DNA from: Hyphomicrobiaceae bacterium
Lineage (GTDB): Bacteria > Pseudomonadota > Alphaproteobacteria > Rhizobiales > Hyphomicrobiaceae
Reading direction: 5' to 3'
NCBI GenBank assembly: GCA_025359165.1
Contig: JANYHG010000209.1
Coordinates: 1-33,202, forward strand
Length of the DNA: 33,202 nt
Shown: piece after piece, positions 1-8,488 of the stretch
Position numbering within the stretch: the first letter of the stretch is position 1
Layout: every line of letters begins with the position of its first letter
Made by a program: the position numbers and the translations under genes
Notes under the pieces: model-generated
What the model saw: the letters and a program-made list of their open reading frames with translations, nothing else
Told to the model about the DNA's origin: nothing
The model's database searches: none

Positions 1-24
1 TCCGGCTTTGAAGCGATGATGACT

Positions 25-405
25 TTACGACTGTTGACCGGAAGCAGCTTGGCACACGGCAGCTGTCACCAAGCAGGCGACGGCGACATAATCGGCGATG
101 ACGACTCGCTCGATGGCAGCATTGGCGTCCCCGACCGACCACGCCAGCACTATAAAGGCGGTTGCGCTGATCAACCCGCCGACGAGCGCTGACGGGACCA
201 ACTCTGCCCTAAACGCTGCGGAGATCATGAAAATACCTAGCAAGCCGAACAGCACAGCGCGATGGCGCATGATGACAAGGAGATTGGGTTCGGTGAAGGA
301 TAGGCCATAGAGCCGCTCGAGATGCCGCGCGCCGATTATCCCGGGTAACGGCAACAGATGGATGAGCCCGGCGGCAATCAGCATGGCCTTGACGAGGATT
401 TGCAT
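25..405 (-). CDS. Small four-helix integral membrane protein, unknown function
   Basis: A 126-residue, almost wholly hydrophobic protein with about four predicted membrane segments (roughly residues 1-23, 45-66, 69-90 and 100-120). It begins MQILVKAMLIAAGLIHLLPL and has a conserved-looking central stretch (RHRAVLFGLLG). Short proteins of this look are common in proteobacteria and are sometimes given unrelated enzyme names in databases. I see no catalytic motif. The ATG at 405 has a GGGA ribosome-binding site about 9 bases upstream, and the frame ends in TAA at 25-27. It is divergent from the AraC-type regulator that begins at 476, with only 70 bp between the starts, so that regulator may control it; this is inference. 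The coding call is solid, the function is not known. Confidence 0.8.
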   Translation of the reverse strand: MQILVKAMLIAAGLIHLLPLPGIIGARHLERLYGLSFTEPNLLVIMRHRAVLFGLLGIFMISAAFRAELVPSALVGGLISATAFIVLAWSVGDANAAIERVVIADYVAVACLVTAAVCQAASGQQS

Positions 406-475
406 AGCCGTCTTCCCTTCGAATCAACAAGCGCCGGAGACGACGATCCCCACTGCCTCGACTTGGAGTGAAGCT

Positions 476-1288
476 ATGCGCGTCGGCGATCGATCGCTTT
501 CAGAAACTGGCTATCGGAAGCCGAGACCGCTCCTTGCTCTGTGGGGCGCGAGCGCGTTGTATGTCGGCCCGGCTTTGGGTCTCAGTCCTCATCGCAACGC
601 CGTTGCCGTAATCGCATTCGGGATCGATGCACCGTTCGACGTCGCGATAGATCCGGCTCACCTTTTGCGAGGCTACAGGTCGTGCCGAACTGCCCTTATC
701 GGACCGAACACACTGCATCACCTGCGCGCGGGCGGCTCAATGGCGTTTCTCTACCTTGATGCCCTCAGTCGCGACTACCTGTCGGTACGCAAACGGTTCC
801 AGCAGTCCGATGACGCCGGTGCATTCGAACTCGACCAGGAAGCAGCCATCGTCGCATGTTTGATGGAGCTGCATGCGAGGAACAAACGTTGGTCTGAAAC
901 ACAGTCTCGGCTGCTCCAGCTTCTAGGCCTGCGCAACACAGCTGCAGAACACATCGACCCGAGGATTGCCGATGCGATCGACGGCTTGAGGTTCGATCCG
1001 TCGCGCGAGACCAGCGCAGCCGGTCTAGCGCGCGAGGCGAAGCTGTCGGTGTCGCGGTTTCTGCATGTGTTCAAGGAAGCAACCGGAGTTCCGTTCCGCC
1101 GGTACCGGACTTGGTGTCGCCTACGAGCTGTCGTGCGGGTCGCAGCAACGGGCATTTCGCTGACCGAGGCAGCCCACGCCGCAGGCTTTGCGAGTTCGGC
1201 GCACTTGAGTTCGTCATTCCGCGATATGTTCGGTTTGGCTCCCTCCGAGTTGCGTTTTCAAGATATCGAATTGGTCGAAGTCGAGTAG
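476..1288 (+). CDS. AraC-family transcriptional regulator
   Basis: A 270-residue protein with an unrecognised N-terminal half and a C-terminal AraC/XylS double helix-turn-helix of about 100 residues. The first helix-turn-helix lies around SAAGLAREAKLSVSRFLHVF. The second is around SLTEAAHAAGFASSAHLSSS and is followed by the family-typical RDMFGLAPSELR. The frame is open further upstream to 362, but I chose the ATG at 476 because GGAG precedes it by about 8 bases and the upstream extension would overlap the divergent gene. The N-terminal part presumably senses a ligand, as in other family members, but it gives no clue to which. The divergent membrane-protein gene at 25-405 is the obvious candidate target. 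Confidence 0.88.
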   Translation: MRVGDRSLSETGYRKPRPLLALWGASALYVGPALGLSPHRNAVAVIAFGIDAPFDVAIDPAHLLRGYRSCRTALIGPNTLHHLRAGGSMAFLYLDALSRDYLSVRKRFQQSDDAGAFELDQEAAIVACLMELHARNKRWSETQSRLLQLLGLRNTAAEHIDPRIADAIDGLRFDPSRETSAAGLAREAKLSVSRFLHVFKEATGVPFRRYRTWCRLRAVVRVAATGISLTEAAHAAGFASSAHLSSSFRDMFGLAPSELRFQDIELVEVE

Positions 1289-1345
1289 GTCGGCTTCACG
1301 TCTGAACGCCTTGGGTCGACACGGGCTATCGGTGCCCCGTTACCC

Positions 1346-1594
1346 CTACCGTTTCGACAACAGACAGTTCTCCAGGCAGTGCTGGAGTTGCATCTCACAG
1401 GCGGCGCGGTTGGCGGTGGACTTGTAGCAGGCAGCAAACGCGGCCTTGCAGGCCTCCGGGCAGCCCGATCCTTGCGCCCACACGCCGCACGATGGACCTG
1501 AAGCCGAGAGCAACACTGCAAGCACAAGTGCGATTGCCGCCTTCGCTGCTGAGTTCAAAGCCGCCGACGTCACCGAAGTTCTCCCGACCGACAT
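1346..1594 (-). CDS. Secreted six-cysteine helical-hairpin peptide, unknown function
   Basis: An 82-residue protein with an N-terminal hydrophobic signal segment (about residues 13-36) ending at a plausible signal-peptidase site (VWA before QGSG). The mature part of about 40 residues holds six cysteines spaced C-x3-C-x6-C-x9-C-x6-C-x3-C, a perfectly mirror-symmetric pattern. In an alpha helix the first three cysteines fall on one face (i, i+4, i+11), and the last three mirror them. An antiparallel two-helix hairpin closed by three disulfides is therefore the natural model (inference). I chose the ATG at 1594 because AGGGG stands about 9 bases upstream; the frame continues open to 1678 without a better start. 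It is convergent with the AraC-type regulator and divergent from the anchored protein at 1907. I do not recognise a named family. Confidence 0.6.
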   Translation of the reverse strand: MSVGRTSVTSAALNSAAKAAIALVLAVLLSASGPSCGVWAQGSGCPEACKAAFAACYKSTANRAACEMQLQHCLENCLLSKR

Positions 1595-1906
1595 GTATCG
1601 CGCCCCTGGCGGCGTCACCGCGATGACCCCTAGCGCTGAAGGTTGATCGCACCACGCGCCCGCCGCCAGCATGACCAATAACTACCGCCGCTGCCATGAA
1701 TGCGTGCTGAACGGCATTTTGCATGCACTCAACCAACCTTCCAAGCCGTGTTTTCGTTCGCGCAGCGATTTCGCGGCGACGAATTTGCACGATGTCCCAG
1801 CGGCTTGCCTTGGTTTTGCCGATAGTTGTCGTCACAACGCGTCTGCGGGGACGGACACCAGAAATTATGCAGGAAATCATGCACGAACCCTGGGGGGTCA
1901 TCTGCA
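1595..1906. other. 312-bp divergent intergenic region
   Basis: This stretch separates the divergent starts at 1594 (minus) and 1907 (plus). Short open frames cross it on both strands, but none has a convincing start signal or recognisable protein. I could not pick out a reliable promoter, hairpin or repeat. It presumably carries the promoters of both neighbours. Confidence 0.4.
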
Positions 1907-2803
1907 ATGAACGACATCCGCCACCCCGCCGATATCACGGCAGCATCAGAATATTCTAACCAGCAGTTCGACTGGGCCGTCGCGCCCGACGACCGCTTGG
2001 GACCGAAGCCGCCGGGGCGGCGGCGAAAAATCGTTCGGCGCATGACGTTGCTGCTCGGCTTTGCCGCACTTGGGTACAGCGTATACGTCGATCCTGCGCG
2101 GCTGACGCGAGCTTGGACACTGACGACGGAAACGCTCGGTCCAGCGCTGCAACAGGCCTTCGACCGCACCGCAACAGCGGGCACACTGCCTGCGCAGGCC
2201 AGGACAAACGAAAGTCCTCCCGGCTCGGCGAAAGACCCGGTCAAAGACACAGGTTTACCACCGCCGGAACGCCTCGCCGACGTGCCGCCTTCCGACCAGA
2301 AATCGACGGCTGCCGCCGCTGCCGAGGCAACACCTCCAGGATCGCCTCGCCCGTCCTCGGGCACAGCCGAAACGTCGTCGACGCCCTTGGTACGTCCGGT
2401 TATCGAACCACCGCAACGCGCAACCGCCGTCGATCAGCCGTATGCCGCACCGATCCCTGCCCCACTCGACCGTTACGGCGCGCGCGCCCGGTCGGTCGGG
2501 TTGCACCCGGATCTGTCGCGTGCACTTCTGGCGGATCTCTCGAACGCCGATTTCCACAATGCCGATGTGGCCATCCGTAAGGCACTGTCACAGGCGTCGG
2601 ACGCTGCCGTCGTCAAATGGCCGCGCCAGCGCGAGGACGGTTTAGCGCTGTTCGAAGTCCGGTTCGTGTCCGGTGCAGCGCCGGGGTGCCGCCGCTATGT
2701 CGTAACGGTGGAGAAGCACAAATGGCTCACCACCGCGCCTCCGCTCGAAACCTGCACCACCATCAAGCGCGCCGGCGGGCCTCATGCGCGTCAGAAGGCG
2801 TAG
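1907..2803 (+). CDS. Membrane-anchored protein with Pro/Ala-rich linker, unknown function
   Basis: A 298-residue protein built in three parts. A cytoplasmic N-terminus with a basic cluster (GRRRKIVRR, about residues 37-45) precedes one membrane helix (about 46-60). Next is a long Ala/Pro/Ser/Thr-rich low-complexity linker (about 75-195), then a compact C-terminal domain of about 95 residues with two cysteines (APGCRRY and LETC). The layout is that of an inner-membrane protein projecting a domain into the periplasm. The ATG at 1907 has GGGGGG about 9 bases upstream. The last 13 bases overlap the end of convergent gshA. Similar anchored proteins are widespread as hypotheticals in Hyphomicrobiales; I cannot assign a role. 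Confidence 0.75.
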   Translation: MNDIRHPADITAASEYSNQQFDWAVAPDDRLGPKPPGRRRKIVRRMTLLLGFAALGYSVYVDPARLTRAWTLTTETLGPALQQAFDRTATAGTLPAQARTNESPPGSAKDPVKDTGLPPPERLADVPPSDQKSTAAAAAEATPPGSPRPSSGTAETSSTPLVRPVIEPPQRATAVDQPYAAPIPAPLDRYGARARSVGLHPDLSRALLADLSNADFHNADVAIRKALSQASDAAVVKWPRQREDGLALFEVRFVSGAAPGCRRYVVTVEKHKWLTTAPPLETCTTIKRAGGPHARQKA

Positions 2804-4191
2804 TCCTTGAACGCCGGCAGCACGCTCCCCGCCCAGCGCGTGTCGTAAGCCGCCAGCATATCGTCGGCGGCGGTTTTGCCTGACCGAACGATCTGCTGCA
2901 GCGGTTCGACGAACACGCTCTCGTCCTGCCCGAGCATCGACAAGCGCGCGCGGCGAACCAGCCCGGCACGTGCAATATCGACGGCGACGCGCGCGACGTC
3001 GAGCACGGTGCCCTTGCGGAACGGCGCATCCAGCCCGCCCTTCGGCACCGCATTGCGCATGGCGTCGCGGTCCCCGGCGGTCCAGTCGCCAATCAGGTCA
3101 CTGGCGCTGTCGAGTGCCGTCTGATCATAGAGCAGTCCGACCCAGAACGCCGGCAGCGCACAGATTTGGCTCAAGCCGCCGCCGTCTGCGCCCCGCATCT
3201 CTAGGAACGACTTCAGACGTACGTCCGGGAACAGCGTCGTGAGGTGGTCGGACCAATCGTCGATCGTGGCCGTGTGTTCGCCCAGTTCCGGACGCCCCAG
3301 CACGCGAGCCAGATTGCCCGCCATGAAATCCCGGAACGAGGCACCGGCAACGTCGATATACTGGCCGTCGCGATAAATGAAATACATCGGTACATCGAGA
3401 GCATAATCGACATAGCGCTCATAACCCATGCCGCTCTCGAAGGCGAACGGCAGATTGCCGGTCCGCGCCTTGTCGGTATCACGCCAAACTTCCCCGCGCA
3501 TCGATTTGAAGCCGTTCGGCTTGCCCTCAGTGAACGGCGATGCGGCGAACAGCGCCGTCGCCACCGGTTGCAGCGCGAGGCCGACGCGCAGCTTCTGCAC
3601 CATGTCCGCCTCGCTCTGGAAGTCGAGATTGACTTGGATGGTGCAGGTGCGGAACATCATGTCGAGGCCGCGCGTGCCCACTTCCGGCATATAGCGTGAC
3701 ATCACCGCATAGCGGCGCTTCGGCATGCGCGGCACGTCCACTTGCTTTGCCACGGGCGCAAATCCCATCCCGAGAGCGCCGATGCCCAACGCCTCTCCCA
3801 CGTCTTTTACCTGATCGAGATGCTCGCGCGTTTCGTGCGCCACCTCGTGCAGGGTGGTCAGCGGATCACCCGACAGCTCGAACTGGCCACCCGGCTCGAG
3901 GGATACCGTTCCCCCCGCTTCGCCTGACGGACGCTTCAGCGCGATGATGGTGTCGCCCTCGCGAATGGCCTCCCAACCGAACCGGGTCATGAGGCCCTGC
4001 ATCAACGCCCGCACGCCGCGCGGCCCGTCGTAGGGAACCGGACCCAGTGTGTCGGTGTGGAACAGAAACTTTTCGTGTTCCGTGCCGATCCGCCAGTCGG
4101 CTGCGCGCTTTTCACCTTTGGCAATCGCCGCCACCAGATCGTTGCGAGACGCAATGGTGGGGCTGGGCGCGCTGTCTTGGCGGGTCGACAT
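2791..4191 (-). CDS. gshA: Glutamate-cysteine ligase, GCS2/plant-type
   Basis: A 466-residue enzyme that joins L-glutamate and L-cysteine with ATP to give gamma-glutamylcysteine, the first step of glutathione synthesis. The length and sequence fit the class found in alphaproteobacteria and plants. Visible landmarks are the N-terminal substrate-binding stretch WRIGTEHEKF (about residues 33-42), VSLEPGGQFELSG, MMFRTCTIQVNLDF, and the C-terminal FLEMRGADGG. The ATG at 4191 follows a GAGGA ribosome-binding site by about 5-6 bases; an upstream extension to 4293 in the same frame looks non-coding. It is transcribed in the same direction as the regulator at 4345-5184, 153 bp behind it. Its 3' end overlaps the convergent unknown gene by 13 bp. 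Confidence 0.95.
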   Translation of the reverse strand: MSTRQDSAPSPTIASRNDLVAAIAKGEKRAADWRIGTEHEKFLFHTDTLGPVPYDGPRGVRALMQGLMTRFGWEAIREGDTIIALKRPSGEAGGTVSLEPGGQFELSGDPLTTLHEVAHETREHLDQVKDVGEALGIGALGMGFAPVAKQVDVPRMPKRRYAVMSRYMPEVGTRGLDMMFRTCTIQVNLDFQSEADMVQKLRVGLALQPVATALFAASPFTEGKPNGFKSMRGEVWRDTDKARTGNLPFAFESGMGYERYVDYALDVPMYFIYRDGQYIDVAGASFRDFMAGNLARVLGRPELGEHTATIDDWSDHLTTLFPDVRLKSFLEMRGADGGGLSQICALPAFWVGLLYDQTALDSASDLIGDWTAGDRDAMRNAVPKGGLDAPFRKGTVLDVARVAVDIARAGLVRRARLSMLGQDESVFVEPLQQIVRSGKTAADDMLAAYDTRWAGSVLPAFKDYAF

Positions 4192-4344
4192 GCAAATCCT
4201 CGACGTAGAGTGAAAGTCTGGAGCCGCGCACCCTTCGCGTGAACGGCTTCGAGATGGGGTTGGCGTGTTATGCTGTGTCCGCGACCAGGACACAAGCGCG
4301 ATGCCAACGAGCCAGGTCCGCGCGCAGCGGCAATGCCCTGGATG

Positions 4345-5184
4345 TCAAACTCTCGCTTTTTCAGGGTGGAGTTTAGTGAACATCAACGGCGTCATGGTGG
4401 TCGCATGTTCTTCCGCATATGCGATCTCGAGCGCGATGGACGCGAACTCCGGGTCATCCGGCTTGATCGTACGGCAGTGATCGCGGGCATGACGCCACAT
4501 GCTCGCCGGCAAGCTTTCGAGCGCGACTGCGCTGAGCGCAGGCTGCCAGAAGTTACGTGCGAAGCCATGCGTCAGCAGCGCCCCGCGCATTCGTGTGGCA
4601 CCGCGCTTGGGAGGCGCGGCATCCGAGATTTCGCTGGAGAATTGCTCGGGCCGCTGGGTCATCATCAGTCGGCACTGTCCTTCGCGGAAGGCCACCATAC
4701 TGAACAATGTGCGCGCAGCATTGATGTAGATCTCACCCGTATAGGAAAACGAGTCCCGCAGACCCGAGTCGGCGATGTAGTTTTGATACTCCTCGAAGGC
4801 GAGACACCGCTTCTCGTCGTCGATGTGGATCTCCAGAATGCCGCGAACGATGTTCCGCGCCGTCAGAAAGGAGCGTCGATGCACGAAATACTGCCCAACC
4901 AGACCTTTGAACTCGCTTGGCTCATAGCCGCCGTATTGACTGGATGCAGTCGGCAACGACAATTCCAGCCCGAACTCGCCGGGCGTGAGTTTTGTTATTT
5001 TCAGCAGACCTATCAAGGTCTGCCGCTTTAGACGCAACGGCGCGTCGATGCATTTTTTATAAGTGTTCAGGGCGAGCCTGAGCACCTTCTTCACGTAGTC
5101 CGCCTCACTCAATTCGTAGCCCTGCCGATGCCGCAACAGCGATATGCGCAATTGCGATCTGGCAGTATCTGGCACAACGATCAT
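4345..5184 (-). CDS. Uncharacterised DNA-binding-type regulator, alphaproteobacterial family
   Basis: A 279-residue soluble protein. Its N-terminal ~75 residues are helical, beginning with VVPDTARSQLRISLLRHRQG and including a YVKKVLRLALNTYKKCID segment. They resemble the helix-turn-helix domain of a regulator family I associate with Bradyrhizobium-like genomes. The middle (about 90-200) looks like an alpha/beta sensory or effector part with the short motif GEIYINA. No enzyme motif is visible. The ATG at 5184 has GGGGG about 5 bases upstream. It is divergent from the LuxR-type regulator at 5389, and the shared 204-bp gap holds a 26-bp imperfect palindrome. It may regulate itself, its neighbour, or gshA downstream; none of this is shown by sequence alone. 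Confidence 0.65.
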   Translation of the reverse strand: MIVVPDTARSQLRISLLRHRQGYELSEADYVKKVLRLALNTYKKCIDAPLRLKRQTLIGLLKITKLTPGEFGLELSLPTASSQYGGYEPSEFKGLVGQYFVHRRSFLTARNIVRGILEIHIDDEKRCLAFEEYQNYIADSGLRDSFSYTGEIYINAARTLFSMVAFREGQCRLMMTQRPEQFSSEISDAAPPKRGATRMRGALLTHGFARNFWQPALSAVALESLPASMWRHARDHCRTIKPDDPEFASIALEIAYAEEHATTMTPLMFTKLHPEKARV

Positions 5185-5249
5185 TGCGCCCCCGAGCTGT
5201 TGTTAGCAGAAACCGCACTCCAAATGACAGTAAATGATAGGCGCTGACA

Positions 5250-5275
5250 GATACTTAGCGCAAGTGCTTAGTATC
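5250..5275. promoter_or_regulatory. 26-bp imperfect palindrome between two divergent regulator genes
   Basis: The outer arms GATACT and AGTATC match perfectly. Inside them are a T/T mismatch and then AGC paired with GCT, around a short AT-balanced core. The site lies 66 bp from the start at 5184 and about 114 bp from the start at 5389, in the only gap shared by the two regulators. The form is that of a dimeric repressor or activator site; the binding protein is unknown. Confidence 0.45.
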
Positions 5276-5388
5276 GGGCCAAGATGACTGATAATTCAGC
5301 ACGCCATGAGCGGTAAAAGACTTGCAAATTAGTCCGCACCGCCAAGAGAATGCTGCATCGCAACTGACACGGGAGCGAGCGGTGCGTC

Positions 5389-6147
5389 ATGACCAACGGA
5401 TCATCCAGGCCGGAATTGCATAACCCCGCGTTGCCGACTTCAGTGATATCGACCGGTCGGGAGAGCGTCGACGCTATCGTGCGCCGCAATGCCGGTCATA
5501 TCACCGCGCTGCTGCACGCCTCGATCATCGCAGAAGTTGCCGAGCCACAAACCATTTCGCGCGACGTGTTGGCGTCGGTTCTCGACACGCTGGCGACGCC
5601 GGTACTGCTGGTCGATCGTAATTTCATCATGCTGCAGTCCAATGCTGCCGCGCGTGCCGTACTGGCATCGGGCGGGCCTATATCGGCGGATGGACGCACC
5701 ATCAAGATCGCGTCCGCCGCCGGCCCGACACTCGCCAATGCCCTCAGGGCCGCAGCCAACGGCTGTCCACTCCGTCGTAGCCTTATCGTCGAGGCACCCG
5801 GCATGCCGGCGGTCGCCGTCTGGCTGCGGCCGGTGGATCAGCGCCTGCAAAGTGCCGCCCCCCAGTGGCACAACGGGATCGTAAGCCTGACGCTGCGGTC
5901 GCTCGGGCGTGCGGCCGCCGTGCCCACCACCGTCTTGCGCTCGCACTATGGCCTGTCTCGAAGGCAGGTGCAGCTCGTCGTACATCTGGCGGGTGGCGCC
6001 TCGCTCGACGACGCCGCCGAAGCCATGGCGATCGGCATGCCGACGGCACGCTCCCATCTCGCCAGGTGCTTCGAGAAAACAGGCACCCACCGCCAGTCGG
6101 AATTGATCGGACTGGCGCTGTCGCTGGCACCACCGGTTTTGGAATAG
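5389..6147 (+). CDS. LuxR-type transcriptional regulator with PAS-like sensor region
   Basis: A 252-residue protein. Residues about 58-150 resemble a PAS-type fold (LASVLDTLATPVLLVDRNFI, a typical PAS opening, then SNAAARAVL). Residues about 188-245 form a LuxR/FixJ-type helix-turn-helix (GLSRRQVQLVVHLAGG, then AEAMAIGMPTARSHLARCFEKTGTHRQSEL), where the second stretch is the recognition helix and the final part is the family's TG.HRQ.EL ending. There is no receiver domain. The ATG at 5389 follows a GGGAG about 13 bases upstream. The gene ends just before a strong bidirectional terminator and faces the binding-protein gene at 6238-7464. It could sense a ligand or redox state and regulate the nearby transporter, but that is inference. 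Confidence 0.85.
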   Translation: MTNGSSRPELHNPALPTSVISTGRESVDAIVRRNAGHITALLHASIIAEVAEPQTISRDVLASVLDTLATPVLLVDRNFIMLQSNAAARAVLASGGPISADGRTIKIASAAGPTLANALRAAANGCPLRRSLIVEAPGMPAVAVWLRPVDQRLQSAAPQWHNGIVSLTLRSLGRAAAVPTTVLRSHYGLSRRQVQLVVHLAGGASLDDAAEAMAIGMPTARSHLARCFEKTGTHRQSELIGLALSLAPPVLE

Positions 6148-6174
6148 CGATCCCCCGCGTTGTTCCAAAAAGCG

Positions 6175-6203
6175 AGGGGCGGGTCGTGTGACCCGCCCCT
6201 TTT
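6175..6203. terminator. Bidirectional rho-independent terminator
   Basis: A perfect 11-bp GC-rich stem (arms 6175-6185 and 6190-6200) closes a GTGT loop. It is followed by a T run on the plus strand and preceded by an A run (6167-6171) that serves the minus strand. It sits between the convergent LuxR-type gene and livK. Confidence 0.9.
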
Positions 6204-6237
6204 GCCATCCCCACCCGGCTCGACGTGCGTCGTGTCG

Positions 6238-7464
6238 TTACTTCTTGACCAACGCACACCCGCCTTCGGCCAGCGGACGCCAAGCCTGATCGGCTGGGAT
6301 CTGTTTGACCAGCTTATAATAATCCCACGGTGCCTTGCTTTCCTCGGGCTTCTTCACCTCGAACAGATTCATCGGGTGCATGTGACGACCGTCTTCGCGC
6401 ACTTTGCCCTTGCCAAACACCATGTCGTCAGTCGGCAGCTCCTTCATTTTAGCGACGATTTTGGCGCCATCGCGCGTCTGTGCGGCTTCGATCGCCTTGA
6501 GGAAGTGCAACATGCCGCTGTAGTTGCCGGCATGATTGCCGGTCGGATATTGCTTGCCATTCATCTTTTCGACGAAGCGCTTCGTCCACGCGCGCGAGTT
6601 GTCATCGGTGTCCCAATAGAAAGGATCAGTCATCTGCAGGCCCTGCGCGACCTTGAGGCCGAGCGAATGCACGTCGGTGATAAACACCAACAAGCCCGCC
6701 AGCCGTTGTCCGGCCGAAACGATGCCGAATTCCGACGCCTGCTTGATCGCGTTGATCGTATCGCCGCCAGCGTTTGCGAGCCCGATCACTTTGGCTTTGG
6801 AGGACTGCGCTTGCAGCAGGAACGACGAGAAGTCGGCATTATTGAGCGGGACGCGGACGCCGCCCAAAACCTTGCCGCCCTTGGCCTTGACGATGTTGCT
6901 CGTCTGCAGTTCGAGATCGTGACCAAACGCATAATCGGCAGTGATAAAGAACCAGGTATCGCCGCCTGTCGCTACGATCGCCGAGCCAGTGCCATTCGCC
7001 AACGCATAGTTATCGAACGTCCAGTGCACCGTATTCGGCGTGCAGCTGTCACCGGTCAGGCGCGTCGTTCCGGCTGAGCCGTTGACCATAACCTTGTTGA
7101 GGTTCTTGACGACGTCGTTGACCGCCAGCGCCACCCCGGAGTTAGGCACGTCCAAGATCATGTCGACGCCGTCGCGTTCGAGCCACTGCCGCGCGATGGT
7201 GGAGCCGACATCAGGCTTGTTCTGATGGTCGGCGAAGACGATCTCGACCTTCAGCTTCGAATTCGGGTTGGCTTTCATGTAGTCTTCCAGTGCCATGCGG
7301 GCACCGGTAACAGACCCTTGTCCGGTTGCGTCGGCGTAAAGGCTAGACTGATCGTTCAGCACACCAACTTTAACGACACCGTCGAACGGCGCTTGCGCTG
7401 CAGCCGGTAGCGCTAGCACGCCGGTAAATATTGCCGCGACAGCGGCTGATATAACTCTCTTCAC
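6238..7464 (-). CDS. livK: ABC transporter substrate-binding protein, branched-chain amino acid/amide type (copy 1)
   Basis: A 408-residue periplasmic type I binding protein of the Peripla_BP_6 family, with a cleavable signal peptide (about residues 1-25, ending ALPAAAQA). Landmarks are KVGVLNDQSSLYAD near the mature N-terminus, VFADHQNKPDVG, WFFITADYAFG, and VIGLANAGGDTINAIKQA. One cysteine near GDSCTPNT and one at the C-terminus (EGGCALVK) probably form a disulfide, as they are also present in copy 2. The start is a GTG at 7464 with GGGAGA 6-7 bases upstream. It is divergent from livG and paralogous to the binding protein at 9331-10551. The substrate cannot be read from sequence; amino acids, amides, urea and aromatic acids are all handled by this family. 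Confidence 0.92.
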   Translation of the reverse strand: MKRVISAAVAAIFTGVLALPAAAQAPFDGVVKVGVLNDQSSLYADATGQGSVTGARMALEDYMKANPNSKLKVEIVFADHQNKPDVGSTIARQWLERDGVDMILDVPNSGVALAVNDVVKNLNKVMVNGSAGTTRLTGDSCTPNTVHWTFDNYALANGTGSAIVATGGDTWFFITADYAFGHDLELQTSNIVKAKGGKVLGGVRVPLNNADFSSFLLQAQSSKAKVIGLANAGGDTINAIKQASEFGIVSAGQRLAGLLVFITDVHSLGLKVAQGLQMTDPFYWDTDDNSRAWTKRFVEKMNGKQYPTGNHAGNYSGMLHFLKAIEAAQTRDGAKIVAKMKELPTDDMVFGKGKVREDGRHMHPMNLFEVKKPEESKAPWDYYKLVKQIPADQAWRPLAEGGCALVKK

Positions 7465-7590
7465 GTGGATCTCCCGAGACGTTTCGCCAAATACGATGCT
7501 TCACACACCCTTGTGCCGGGCGCTTGGCGAGGAGACTAGAAGGGTATTCGGCCGGACGCGAGAGAGAAAGTGAGCGGACAAAGAGCGTTT

Positions 7591-7609
7591 GTGCAGGCAA
7601 TGCCCGCAC
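7591..7609. repeat. Short hairpin in the livK/livG divergent gap
   Basis: GTGC and GGC pair with GCC and GCAC, with one mismatch, around an AAT loop. It lies in the 265-bp gap between the divergent starts at 7464 and 7730. It could be an operator half or chance; no other clear regulatory site is visible in the gap. Confidence 0.25.
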
Positions 7610-7729
7610 CAGTCCTGTGGCTTTCGCACGACGATGGTCCGCAAACCGCCCACTTTGCGATTGTACAAAAGCCACACGGTATCGTAACAGTGCCGAAAAC
7701 AGAATTCGTGGCGGCGGGCGGAAGACAGT

Positions 7730-8488
7730 ATGAGTCAGGACGATGTGATCCTGGAGGCACGTGACCTCGTCAAGGATTTTGCCGGCTTTTTGGCCGTAAA
7801 CCACGCCAGTTTTAAAGTGCGGCGCAACACCATCCATGCCCTGATCGGGCCGAATGGCGCAGGCAAAACAACACTGTTCAATCTGTTGACGAAGTTCCTG
7901 CCGCCGACGCAAGGGCAGATCGTTTTCAATGGCGAGGACATCACCGCATTGCCGCCCGCCGAAGTGGCGCGGCGCGGACTGGTGCGCTCGTTCCAGATCT
8001 CGGCCGTGTTTCCTCATCTCTCGGTGCTCGACAACGTGCGCATCGCGCTGCAGCGTCAGCGTGGCGGTTCATTCGATTTTTGGCGCTCGCGCAAGGTGTT
8101 AGAGGTCTACCACGATCGTGCCATGCAGCTTCTGCACGACGTCGGTCTGACCGAATATGCCGCCGAACAAGCGGTCTCACTTCCCTATGGCCGCAAGCGC
8201 GCCCTCGAGTTGGCGACGACGCTGGCGCTCGAGCCACAACTTATGCTGCTCGACGAACCGATGGCCGGCATGGCGCACGAGGATATCCAGCGCATTCAGG
8301 AACTGATCCGCACCGTCAGCAAGGGCCGCACGGTGCTGATGGTCGAGCATAACTTGAACGTGGTGGCGTCGCTGTCGGATACGATCACGGTGCTGACGCG
8401 CGGCAAAATCCTGGTCGAGGGCGATTACAAAACCGTGTCGGCCAACGCCGATGTGCAGGAAGCCTACATGGGTGTCGGACATGGTTGA
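7730..8488 (+). CDS. livG: ABC transporter ATP-binding protein LivG-type
   Basis: A 252-residue ATPase energising the branched-chain amino acid-type importer at the cytoplasmic face. The Walker A motif is GPNGAGKTT (residues 40-48). The Q-loop region is RSFQISAVFPHLSV, and the signature is LPYGRKRALELA in place of LSGGQ, as is normal for LivG. The Walker B and D-loop region is LMLLDEPMAGMAHED, and the switch histidine is in VEHNL. The ATG at 7730 follows GGAAG. The gene overlaps the probable livF start by 8 bases, so the two ATPases are translationally coupled and probably form a heterodimer. Confidence 0.94.
   Translation: MSQDDVILEARDLVKDFAGFLAVNHASFKVRRNTIHALIGPNGAGKTTLFNLLTKFLPPTQGQIVFNGEDITALPPAEVARRGLVRSFQISAVFPHLSVLDNVRIALQRQRGGSFDFWRSRKVLEVYHDRAMQLLHDVGLTEYAAEQAVSLPYGRKRALELATTLALEPQLMLLDEPMAGMAHEDIQRIQELIRTVSKGRTVLMVEHNLNVVASLSDTITVLTRGKILVEGDYKTVSANADVQEAYMGVGHG

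Noticed and set aside
1395-1907. Minus-strand frame across the 1595-1906 gap
   Set aside because: It overlaps the cysteine-peptide gene in another frame, and its composition is Arg-rich and typical of a GC-rich shadow.
7370-8017. Long minus-strand frame across the start of livG
   Set aside because: It covers the well-supported LivG Walker A region in antisense and reads as Arg/His-rich shadow sequence with no recognisable domain.
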